Assembly: GCA_009698295.1 (NCBI GenBank)
Contig: WLQO01000010.1
Span: forward strand, 1-17,823
Reading direction: 5' to 3'
Origin: Actinomycetota bacterium
GTDB lineage: Bacteria > Actinomycetota > Actinomycetes > Nanopelagicales > Nanopelagicaceae
DNA: 17,823 nucleotides
Within the stretch, counting starts at the first letter, position 1. Each line of letters starts with the position of its first letter. The translations under genes were made by a program, and so were the position numbers. Positions 1 to 6,218 of this stretch are shown here, piece after piece. The notes beneath the pieces were generated by a model. It was not told where the DNA came from and made no database searches. It saw nothing but the letters and a program-made list of their open reading frames with translations.

Positions 1-284
1 TAGCAATGTGCGCACATGTATTTGGAGAGTTAGTCGGATCAGCCGGTTCGTGGAGTATCGGATTCGGTCTAGCGGATGAAAAACATCAAGGTCAATACCA
101 GGGCGTCTATTCACTTTCTTGGGGAGTCGGCGGCACTATCGGACCAGCCTTCGTCACCGCTATGGCAATTACAATTGGTCAACTTGGTTGGGTTTATATG
201 GCAATACTCTTTGCCACAACGGGATTAGTTATGTATCGCTTAGTTATGAAACGCTGGTTGGTCGAACAACCCGTAACCAAATAA
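1..284 (+). CDS. MFS transporter, C-terminal part (5' end outside window)
   Basis: This is the last part of a membrane transporter, most likely of the major facilitator superfamily. The frame (codons in phase with position 3) is open to the left edge, so the ATG at 6 is probably an internal methionine. About 93 residues are visible. They contain a glycine/serine-rich stretch (VGSAGSW, SWGVGGTIGP) typical of the MFS C-terminal half, a hydrophobic helix near the end (GWVYMAILFATTGLVMY), and a short charged cytoplasmic tail. The overall look is of an MdtH-like drug or metabolite efflux protein, but the substrate cannot be told. The gene converges on the NhaA-like gene and overlaps its 3' end by 41 bp. 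Family assignment is fairly sure; subfamily is a guess. Confidence 0.7.
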   Translation, partial: AMCAHVFGELVGSAGSWSIGFGLADEKHQGQYQGVYSLSWGVGGTIGPAFVTAMAITIGQLGWVYMAILFATTGLVMYRLVMKRWLVEQPVTK

Positions 285-1059
285 AACCAATTAGCCCGGA
301 GATTAACGCTGAGATTATCAACCCAGCTTTCACATCTCCCTGAATTTCTTTACTTGATACTGCAACTTCAGAGATGACAAGTGCAACCGTTAAGCCCATC
401 CCGGCGAGTGCGCCAACTCCAGCTAATTCAGTAATTTTCAAATCAGTAGGTTTTGGAACGACTTTTAAGCGTATGCAAAGCCAAGCAAAGAGAGTTATTC
501 CAAGAATCTTCCCAACTACTCTTGCGATAGTCAGAGCAATTGCCGTCTTCGATGTCACTGAATCAAGTGAAATACCATCGCTTAACTTGGCAACGACGTA
601 CACCGGGATTACAAAAAAAGTACAAAGTGGCGAAAGAATTGTTACGACCTTCGCGACTGGAAATTTAGGTACAAAAGCAAGGAGCGCGCCGAAAGCAGCA
701 GCTCCCAAAGTGGAAGCGCTATGTGCGATATCTAATTGATCCCCGTAGAAGATTGCTAGAACTATTAGCGAGAAGAGATCATCGGCAACAGCGAGCGTTA
801 ATAGAAAGATTCGCACGGCGGGGTTCGCCTTCTTGCCTAATAGCGCGAATACCCCAAGAGCGAGTGCTAAATCAGTGGGCATAGCAGTTGCCCAAGCAGG
901 ACTACCGGGATTTAGTGCAAGGAAGATCGTCGCGGGGAGAATCATTCCGCCAAGTGCTGCGATAGCCGGCAAGAGAACTTGCTTTGGATGAGTCAGGGTT
1001 GCAGTTATTTCGATTCCCACAAAGAGAAAGAAAATTGCAATCAGTAGATCCAGGGCCAT
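244..1059 (-). CDS. nhaA: Short NhaA-family Na+/H+ antiporter
   Basis: This protein is related to NhaA, which exchanges sodium for protons across the inner membrane. It has 271 residues; NhaA proteins usually have about 380-420. Key residues survive: PTDLALALG at 61-69 (the Asp matching E. coli D133), an Asp pair at 93-94 (matching D163/D164), and the Lys of VGKILG at 184 (matching K300). The C-terminal LRVVRP also fits. The start aligns with transmembrane helix III of E. coli NhaA, so helices I-II are absent, and the segment around helices VI-VII is shortened. No ATG, GTG or TTG lies between the ATG at 1059 and the in-frame stop at 1114-1116, so a longer form is not encoded here. The glnA terminator lies just upstream, so the gene probably has its own weak promoter or relies on read-through. 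Family is confident; whether it transports is open. Confidence 0.82.
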   Translation of the reverse strand: MALDLLIAIFFLFVGIEITATLTHPKQVLLPAIAALGGMILPATIFLALNPGSPAWATAMPTDLALALGVFALLGKKANPAVRIFLLTLAVADDLFSLIVLAIFYGDQLDIAHSASTLGAAAFGALLAFVPKFPVAKVVTILSPLCTFFVIPVYVVAKLSDGISLDSVTSKTAIALTIARVVGKILGITLFAWLCIRLKVVPKPTDLKITELAGVGALAGMGLTVALVISEVAVSSKEIQGDVKAGLIISALISGLIGFIWLRVVRPTSVS

Positions 1060-1083
1060 GTTGTAAAGAGTACAAGAAATAGT

Positions 1084-1115
1084 AAGGGCCTCGCCGAGAA
1101 ATCGACGAGGCCCTT
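1084..1115 (-). terminator. Intrinsic terminator after glnA
   Basis: A perfect 10-bp inverted repeat (AAGGGCCTCG at 1084-1093, CGAGGCCCTT at 1106-1115) encloses a 12-nt loop, 12 bp beyond the glnA stop codon. Read on the minus strand the stem is followed by a moderately T-rich stretch (ACTATTTCTTGTACTCTTT). The GC-rich stem and position make it the likely end of glnA transcription, insulating nhaA downstream. Confidence 0.8.
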
Positions 1116-1127
1116 AACTAATTCGAT

Positions 1128-2561
1128 TTAGATATCGAAGTAGAGTTCAAACTCAGCTGGATGTGGACGCAAACGAACGTAATCAACTTCGTTCTTACGC
1201 TTCCACTCAATCCATGTTGAGATGAGATCATCGCTAAATACGCCACCCTTGGTCAAGAATTCATGATCCTTTTCAAGGTTATTTAGAACTGCTTCAAGTG
1301 AACCAGGAACTTGTGGAATCGCGGCAGCCTCTTGGCCTTCGAGTTCGTAAAGATCCTTATCAACTGGAGCAGGTGGTTCGATCTTGTTAAGAATTCCATC
1401 GATACCAGCCATCAACATCGCAGCGAATGCGAGATATGGGTTAGATGATGGATCTGGGCAACGGAACTCAATGCGCTTTGCCTTTGGTGATGAACCAGTA
1501 ATTGGAATACGAATACATGCAGAACGGTTACGTGCTGAGTAAACGAGATTTACTGGCGCTTCATATCCTGGAACCAAACGACGATATGAGTTAACAGTTG
1601 GGTTAGTGAAGGCTAGGAGTGATGGTGCATGCTTCAAGAGTCCACCGATATACCAACGCGCCATATCTGAGAGATCGCCATATGTTCCTGCTTCGAAGAA
1701 CAGTGGCTTGCCATCTTTCCAAAGTGATTGGTGAACGTGCATACCTGAACCGTTATCACCGAAGAGTGGCTTTGGCATAAAGGTTGCAGTCTTGCCACCT
1801 TCCCAAGCTACGTTGCGAATGATGTATTTAAACTTCATCAATTCATCGCCGGCGCTAAGAATGTCGGTGAAGCGATAGTTGATTTCCATTTGGCCAGCAG
1901 TACCAACTTCGTGGTGTGAACGCTCAACCAAGAGACCGGCGCGACCGAGTTCCATAACCATCTCATCGCGTAAATCAGCGAATTGATCAGTTGGAGAAAC
2001 TGGGAAGTATCCGCCTTTGATACGTGTGCGGTAACCGCGGTTTGGTGTGCCATCTGGATCGGCAACGATGCCAGTGTTCCATGCGCCTTCATAAGAATCG
2101 ATATGGTGGTAAGACTCATTGATTCCTGTGCTAAAGCGCACTGCGTCAAATACATAGAACTCAGCTTCTGGTGCGAAGAATGCTTGATCAGCGATTCCAG
2201 TTGACTTTAAATAATCAACGGCCTTGGCAACTACACCGCGTGGATCGCGTGAGTAAGGAGTGTTATCGGATGGGTTGTGAACTGAGAAGAGAATTACGAG
2301 TGTCTTCTCTAGACGGAACGGATCGATAAAGGCAGATGATGGAATTGGTAGCAACTTCATATCTGATTCGTGAATTGACTGGAAGCCACGGATAGAAGAT
2401 CCGTCGAACATCAAGCCATCGGTAAAGACCGCTTCGTCAAAAGATTCAACCGGAACGTTGAAGTGGTGTTGGATACCTGGAAGGTCGGTAAAACGAACGT
2501 CAATAAGTTTTACATCTTCCTTCTTAATAAATGCAAAAATTTCTGCGGAATTCTTAAACAT
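1128..2561 (-). CDS. glnA: Glutamine synthetase type I (GlnA1)
   Basis: This enzyme makes glutamine from glutamate, ammonia and ATP, the main entry point for ammonium. The 477 residues match the length of actinobacterial GlnA1. Visible motifs are DGSSIRGF (53-60), the metal/ATP-site EAEF at 132-135, NGSGMHVHQS at 270-279, RRLVPGYEAP at 327-336, and RIEFRCPDPSSNPYLAFA near 363-380. The adenylylation-site tyrosine is present (KDLYEL, Y405), but the usual PPE after it is replaced by EGQ. A good Shine-Dalgarno (GAGGAG at 2575-2570) lies 8 nt before the ATG. The gene is monocistronic, ends at a strong hairpin, and is divergent from an RDD membrane protein, the same neighbour as in Mycobacterium. 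Regulation by a nitrogen regulator is plausible given repeated motifs upstream. Identification is very secure. Confidence 0.98.
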   Translation of the reverse strand: MFKNSAEIFAFIKKEDVKLIDVRFTDLPGIQHHFNVPVESFDEAVFTDGLMFDGSSIRGFQSIHESDMKLLPIPSSAFIDPFRLEKTLVILFSVHNPSDNTPYSRDPRGVVAKAVDYLKSTGIADQAFFAPEAEFYVFDAVRFSTGINESYHHIDSYEGAWNTGIVADPDGTPNRGYRTRIKGGYFPVSPTDQFADLRDEMVMELGRAGLLVERSHHEVGTAGQMEINYRFTDILSAGDELMKFKYIIRNVAWEGGKTATFMPKPLFGDNGSGMHVHQSLWKDGKPLFFEAGTYGDLSDMARWYIGGLLKHAPSLLAFTNPTVNSYRRLVPGYEAPVNLVYSARNRSACIRIPITGSSPKAKRIEFRCPDPSSNPYLAFAAMLMAGIDGILNKIEPPAPVDKDLYELEGQEAAAIPQVPGSLEAVLNNLEKDHEFLTKGGVFSDDLISTWIEWKRKNEVDYVRLRPHPAEFELYFDI

Positions 2562-2593
2562 TAATCTTGCTCCTCGTATCTTCGAATTATTCG

Positions 2594-2623
2594 AGAGTAA
2601 GGCCGGATTGTTACATCTGCCAG
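2594..2623 (-). promoter_or_regulatory. Candidate glnA promoter
   Basis: On the minus strand a -35-like CTGGCA (2623-2618) and a -10-like TACTCT (2599-2594, fitting TANNNT) are separated by 18 bp. Initiation would fall near 2587, giving a leader of about 25 nt that contains the GAGGAG ribosome site. The spacer contains one copy of the CCGGNNTGTTACA motif. The match to consensus is moderate, so this is a candidate only. Confidence 0.4.
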
Positions 2624-2710
2624 ATTTACTCGGGCCTTCACCTTTGAGGGCAACCGATCTAGGTAAACCCTAAGACTTCCTGGGCCATTTGGCATAACCG
2701 GTGTGTTACA
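2603..2710. promoter_or_regulatory. Paired CCGGNNTGTTACA motifs upstream of glnA
   Basis: The plus strand reads CCGGATTGTTACA at 2603-2615 and CCGGTGTGTTACA at 2698-2710. They match at 11 of 13 positions, in the same orientation, 95 bp apart (about nine helical turns). On the minus strand each reads TGTAAC followed by six bases and G, which recalls half of the actinobacterial GlnR pattern (GTNAC-N6-GNAAC), though the second half is poor. One copy lies inside the candidate glnA promoter; the other is upstream, nearer the divergent RDD gene. A nitrogen-control operator is an inference. Confidence 0.35.
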
Positions 2711-2745
2711 GCCATGTAAATCCTTCGCCCCGGTGCAGCGATCTG

Positions 2746-2751
2746 TAGGCT
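2746..2751 (+). promoter_or_regulatory. -10 hexamer TAGGCT for a leaderless RDD gene
   Basis: TAGGCT fits the actinobacterial -10 pattern TANNNT and ends 7 nt before the ATG at 2759, so transcription would begin at or next to the start codon. No Shine-Dalgarno sequence precedes the ATG, which agrees with a leaderless transcript. The same hexamer at similar spacing precedes lipB. Confidence 0.5.
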
Positions 2752-2758
2752 CACCCGT

Positions 2759-3148
2759 ATGAAACATGAGATCAGTTTGGGCCGCCGTTTCCTAGGTCTA
2801 ACTATCGATTGGCTGATGTGTTACGCGATCGCGCTCGGATTCTTTGGGGGAACGGGATCGTTCGCCGATCGCGCCCCACATGCCCGAGTGCCGCACCTGA
2901 TCATCTTCTTTATAGAAGTCTTGATACTGACCGCCTTCGGAGGCGCGACCGCCGGCCATCGCATCGTTGGCTTAAAAGTCGTCCAATTCCAAGGTGGTGG
3001 CAATCCAACTCCCGTGCAATCCTTGATTAGGACAGTACTTCTCTGTTTGGTGGTAACCGCAATTACTTATGACGAAAGAGGACGCGGAATACACGAGCGA
3101 CTCAGCGGAACCGCATTAATAGATATACGGAAATCGCGACCTAATTAA
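2759..3148 (+). CDS. RDD family membrane protein
   Basis: This is a 129-residue integral membrane protein of the RDD family, named for conserved Arg and Asp residues. RRFLGLTIDW near the N terminus supplies the Arg (9-10) and Asp (17) signature. A middle hydrophobic helix is at about 45-62, followed by ATAGHRIVGLKVV (63-75), the usual cytoplasmic motif after the second helix. A third helix (about 88-103) leads to DERGRGIHERLSGTAL, the typical C-terminal motif of the actinobacterial version. The molecular function is unknown here; some RDD proteins elsewhere have been linked to ion transport. The gene is divergent from glnA and converges on the DUF4191 gene with only 12 bp between stops. A glnA-adjacent RDD gene is conserved in Mycobacterium and Streptomyces, so the family call is firm and the role open. 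Confidence 0.88.
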   Translation: MKHEISLGRRFLGLTIDWLMCYAIALGFFGGTGSFADRAPHARVPHLIIFFIEVLILTAFGGATAGHRIVGLKVVQFQGGGNPTPVQSLIRTVLLCLVVTAITYDERGRGIHERLSGTALIDIRKSRPN

Positions 3149-3160
3149 GACTAAATCTGA

Positions 3161-3841
3161 TTAACGTTTTGGTACGCGAATTCCTTTAGGCATCGGACCT
3201 TTTGGTATTGGCATAGACATTCCGCCAATGGCTTTAAAGCGGGCGCGAACTTCACGCATCTGGTGAGCTGATAATTTCTTAGGCAACTTAGCAAGATGCT
3301 TCTGCAATTTACGAAGTGAAACTTGACCGGCACCATCGCCAACGTAAATTTCAGTTACGGGAACGCCAGGTGCAAAGCGCTCGGCCTTCTTACGTTCATC
3401 CTGCAACATGGTGCGAACTGCTTGAGTTCCTTCGCCAGTTAATACAATTCCTGCGCGTCCAACGCTGCGGTGGACCATATCTTGATTCTTAGTGACTGCA
3501 ACAGCTGGCGTAGTTGTCCAACCTTTGCGAATCGCCATAAGCACGCTAGCTCCAGCGCCAATCTGTCCTTCGATGGAGACATATGCAGCAGAAGATGCGA
3601 TACGTGTAAAGAAGAACATCGCGGCAAGCGCGGCAACTGGAAGAGCAACGAAACCTAGATAAATCGGATGGCCAATAACCATTCCGAATGAAATTCCGAT
3701 AGCCCAAGTGATGGCAAAAACGCCGAAGATGCCAGCGCCAATCCATGGCTTAACGCTCTTAGTTACCGAATATGCGTCACGGAAAGTTTGAAAACGGACT
3801 TTTTTGATCTTTGGCTCTGATGTCTTCTTCTTATTGAACAT
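3161..3841 (-). CDS. DUF4191 family membrane protein
   Basis: A 226-residue protein of unknown function matching the actinobacterial DUF4191 family. The basic N-terminal tail (residues 1-20, rich in Lys) is cytoplasmic. It is followed by two closely spaced membrane helices at about 34-55 and 58-78, then a soluble domain with KGWTTTPAVAVTKNQDMVHRSVGR (split at about 106-129) and GIVLTGEG, both recognisable in this family. The C terminus is proline- and lysine-rich (MPIPKGPMPKGIRVPKR). It is the last gene of the lipB-lipA-acyltransferase cluster, starting 4 bp beyond the acyltransferase stop, and has no clear Shine-Dalgarno, so it probably depends on translation of the preceding gene. In Mycobacterium its homologue directly follows lipA. 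A link to lipoate or membrane biology is suggested by context only. Confidence 0.87.
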   Translation of the reverse strand: MFNKKKTSEPKIKKVRFQTFRDAYSVTKSVKPWIGAGIFGVFAITWAIGISFGMVIGHPIYLGFVALPVAALAAMFFFTRIASSAAYVSIEGQIGAGASVLMAIRKGWTTTPAVAVTKNQDMVHRSVGRAGIVLTGEGTQAVRTMLQDERKKAERFAPGVPVTEIYVGDGAGQVSLRKLQKHLAKLPKKLSAHQMREVRARFKAIGGMSMPIPKGPMPKGIRVPKR

Positions 3842-3845
3842 AGCG

Positions 3846-4544
3846 TCAGTTTAGGGGAGCAGGTGCTGTACCACCAAGACGAGCCGGCGCCCAACGCTGT
3901 CCAAGGTGGCTATCGGGGTATTTCGCTTGAACTTCATGTAAGAGATTGAGCAGAGTTTCGCGGAGCGCTTTCTCGCCCGCCTCGACATCAGAACCTTTTT
4001 CGAAGAACATTGGAGCACCAAATGTTACAAAGATAGGGAAATTGTTACGCCGCAAATCTCGCTTTAGACCCTTTGTCCAAATCCGTTGTGAACCCCAAAC
4101 AATCGTTGGAATTACCGGAACGTTGGAACCCATAGCCAGTCGAACAGCGCCTGATTTCAATTCTTTGATTTCAAAGCTTTTTGAGATTGTGCCTTCAGGA
4201 AAAATTCCAACTACTTCACCAGATCGCAGAGCGCGCAAGGCTGCAACAAAAGATGCCGAACCATTATTGCGATCAACATTTATATGGTGCATTCCACGCA
4301 TTAGCGGTCCTGCCAATTTATTATCGAAGATCTCTTTCTTCGCCATAAATCTAACCAGGCGATTTGCTGGCAATGCTGCGGTTCCAATTAACGCAAAATC
4401 TAGATAGCCGATGTGGTTCATTGCCAAAATCGCGCCACCTTTACGTGGGATATGGGCATCGCCTTCAAAGTGAAATTGCAAACCTAGATATTTCCAGAAA
4501 GTTTTGAGCGCAACTATTACTGGCGGATAAACAATTTCAGCCAC
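3846..4544 (-). CDS. 1-acylglycerol-3-phosphate acyltransferase family protein (PlsC-like)
   Basis: This is a 232-residue membrane-associated acyltransferase of the PlsC/LPLAT superfamily, expected to transfer a fatty acyl group to lysophosphatidic acid or a related acceptor in phospholipid synthesis. The catalytic HX4D motif is NHIGYLD (H44, D49). The phosphate-binding block is FPEGT at 115-119, and VPVIPT at 142-147 is the fourth conserved block; the GMHHINVDR region supplies the second. There is one hydrophobic N-terminal stretch. The start is a GTG at 4544 that overlaps the lipA stop in GTGGCTGA, an 8-bp overlap implying translational coupling, with AGGG about 10 nt upstream. Placement after lipA is not the arrangement I recall in Mycobacterium or Streptomyces. 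Superfamily is sure; the exact acceptor is not. Confidence 0.9.
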   Translation of the reverse strand: MAEIVYPPVIVALKTFWKYLGLQFHFEGDAHIPRKGGAILAMNHIGYLDFALIGTAALPANRLVRFMAKKEIFDNKLAGPLMRGMHHINVDRNNGSASFVAALRALRSGEVVGIFPEGTISKSFEIKELKSGAVRLAMGSNVPVIPTIVWGSQRIWTKGLKRDLRRNNFPIFVTFGAPMFFEKGSDVEAGEKALRETLLNLLHEVQAKYPDSHLGQRWAPARLGGTAPAPLN

Positions 4545-5481
4545 GAAGCGAACCCTGGCTAGCGCGAGCTTCTAACGCTTGCTTGTAGAGACGGCCTGCG
4601 CGATAACTTGAACGAACTAGCGGACCGCTCATCACTCCTAAGAATCCCACTTCGGTCGCTTCTGCAGCCAACTCAACAAATTCTTCAGGCTTGACCCAAC
4701 GTTCCACTGGATGATGCTTATTAGTCGGACGCAGGTATTGCGTGATAGTTATCAAATCGCAACCAGCAGCATGCAGATCAACCAGAGCTTGGGAAACTTC
4801 TTCACGAGTCTCGCCTAAACCAAGAATCAAATTCGATTTGGTAACCAACCCAAAATCGCGCGCCATACCGATGACCTGCAAAGATTTTTCATATGTAAAT
4901 GCGGGGCGAATTCGTTTAAAGATGCGGGGGACGGTCTCGAGGTTGTGAGCGAAGACTTCAGGTTGAGTTTCAAAGATTTGGTTAAGTAGTTCAGATTTGG
5001 CATGGAAATCTGGAGCGAGCATCTCAACGCCACAACCAGGATTTAACTCGTGCACTTGGCGAATAGTTTCGGCATATAACCAAGCGCCTTCATCAGGTAA
5101 GTCATCACGCGTTACACCAGTGATCGTTGCGTATCGCAAACCCATCGCTTTTACCGACTCAGCAACTTTACGTGGTTCTTCGCGATCAATTGGCAGAGGC
5201 TTTCCAGTATCGATATTGCAGAAATCGCAACGACGTGTGCAGCGATCGCCACCAATTAAAAATGTTGCTTCTTTATCTTCCCAACATTCAAAAATATTTG
5301 GACAAGCCGCCTCTTGGCAGACAGTGTGTAACCCTTCGCTCTTTACGAGCGCGCGCAGCCTGGTGTACTCCGGACCTATATTGGCGCGAGTCTTAATCCA
5401 TTCGGGCTTGCGTTCGATAGGCGTCTCGGTATTGCGCGCTTCAATTCGCAGTAATTTGCGGCCCTCAGGTGCGATGGTCAT
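4537..5481 (-). CDS. lipA: Lipoyl synthase
   Basis: This radical-SAM enzyme inserts two sulfurs into octanoyl groups carried on lipoyl domains, producing the lipoyl cofactor. The protein has 314 residues, normal for the family. The auxiliary iron-sulfur cluster cysteines are C55, C60 and C66 (CQEAACPNIFEC), and the radical-SAM CX3CX2C motif is C81, C85, C88 (CTRRCDFC). The near-C-terminal RSSYRAG contains the conserved serine that ligates the auxiliary cluster. The ATG overlaps the lipB stop by 4 bp (ATGA), so it is translationally coupled to lipB, whose product makes its substrate. The lipoylated E2 protein is encoded in the same window. Identification is certain. Confidence 0.98.
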   Translation of the reverse strand: MTIAPEGRKLLRIEARNTETPIERKPEWIKTRANIGPEYTRLRALVKSEGLHTVCQEAACPNIFECWEDKEATFLIGGDRCTRRCDFCNIDTGKPLPIDREEPRKVAESVKAMGLRYATITGVTRDDLPDEGAWLYAETIRQVHELNPGCGVEMLAPDFHAKSELLNQIFETQPEVFAHNLETVPRIFKRIRPAFTYEKSLQVIGMARDFGLVTKSNLILGLGETREEVSQALVDLHAAGCDLITITQYLRPTNKHHPVERWVKPEEFVELAAEATEVGFLGVMSGPLVRSSYRAGRLYKQALEARASQGSLRG

Positions 5482-6146
5482 GCGCTTACCTTACCGAGTG
5501 CTTCCACGAGATGTTTCTCTACGATCGGCATAATTTCGGCAATATTTATGGCCCGCTGCAATTCGATCTCAAGTGAAGTCACGGCGGCATCGTCAATGCC
5601 GCAAGGAACTATTTGGCTAAAGCGCGATAAGTCAGGGGCTACATTTAACGCAAAGCCGTGCATCGTGACCCCGTTGGCGACACGGATCCCAATCGCGGCA
5701 ATTTTTCTTTCTCCTTTACCGTCGCAAATCCAAACGCCTGATCTGCCATCAACTCGAACTGCGCTTATTCCTAAATCTTCACAAACTGTAATAAGAGCAC
5801 TTTCGAGAGTTCGAACAAATCCGACAAGTTCAGTTGGTTTAAGTAATTTAACAATTGGATAACCGACCAACTGGCCAGGGCCGTGCCAAGTGATTCGCCC
5901 ACCGCGATCAACGTTTACAACTGGAGTTCCATCGTTAGGCATTTCAAAAGCTTGTGTGCGCTTGCCTGCGGTGTACACCGAAGGATGTTCCAATAAGAGC
6001 AGTGCATTGGGGTGATTTTGCCCCGCGACTTCAGAATGAATTTGGCGTTGCAGCGCTAGTGCGCTCTCGTATTCCATAAGTCCCAAGCGCTCCACCGCGA
6101 TTTGTGGCGCAATTCGCGCGGTGCTGGCAGGCGATTGAAGTGGCAC
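5478..6146 (-). CDS. lipB: Octanoyl-[ACP]:protein N-octanoyltransferase
   Basis: LipB moves octanoyl from acyl carrier protein to lipoyl-domain lysines, the first step of de novo lipoate assembly. The 222 residues contain RGGRITWHGPGQLVGYP (81-97, with conserved H88), the catalytic lysine K148 in RKIAAIG and the catalytic cysteine C182 in VPCGI. The reported start is GTG at 6146. No Shine-Dalgarno is visible, but TAGGCT on the minus strand (6158-6153) ends 6 nt before it, so the mRNA is probably leaderless and the GTG fits exactly. It is the first gene of lipB-lipA-acyltransferase-DUF4191. Function is certain; the start is probable. Confidence 0.97.
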   Translation of the reverse strand: MPLQSPASTARIAPQIAVERLGLMEYESALALQRQIHSEVAGQNHPNALLLLEHPSVYTAGKRTQAFEMPNDGTPVVNVDRGGRITWHGPGQLVGYPIVKLLKPTELVGFVRTLESALITVCEDLGISAVRVDGRSGVWICDGKGERKIAAIGIRVANGVTMHGFALNVAPDLSRFSQIVPCGIDDAAVTSLEIELQRAINIAEIMPIVEKHLVEALGKVSA

Positions 6147-6148
6147 AG

Positions 6149-6172
6149 GTACAGCCTAAAGGTAGGCTGTAC
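6149..6172. promoter_or_regulatory. Palindromic bidirectional promoter between lipB and the MMPL gene
   Basis: A perfect 10-bp inverted repeat (GTACAGCCTA, spacer AAGG, TAGGCTGTAC) places a TAGGCT -10 hexamer on each strand, pointing outwards: plus strand 6163-6168 toward the MMPL gene, minus strand 6158-6153 toward lipB. The minus-strand hexamer sits 6 nt before the lipB GTG, ideal for leaderless initiation. No convincing -35 is seen for either direction. The symmetry could also be an operator for a dimeric regulator, or both. Confidence 0.5.
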
Positions 6173-6218
6173 TCCTAGCGAATTCTGCTCAAACCCAAGC
6201 CCGAAAGGCCCTTCTATC

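Noticed and set aside
374..739. 121-residue plus-strand frame opposite nhaA
   Set aside because: It is antisense to a gene with clear NhaA motifs, and its low-complexity composition is that of a shadow frame.
2561..2767. 68-residue minus-strand reading frame that ends in TAATG with the glnA start
   Set aside because: It fills the glnA/RDD promoter gap, begins inside the RDD gene, has no Shine-Dalgarno, and its sequence resembles no family; the region is better explained as regulatory.
6102..6218. N-terminal extension of the MMPL protein from the ATG at 6102
   Set aside because: The extra 39 residues overlap lipB, contain the palindromic promoter, and show no membrane-protein character; MMPL similarity begins near 6225.
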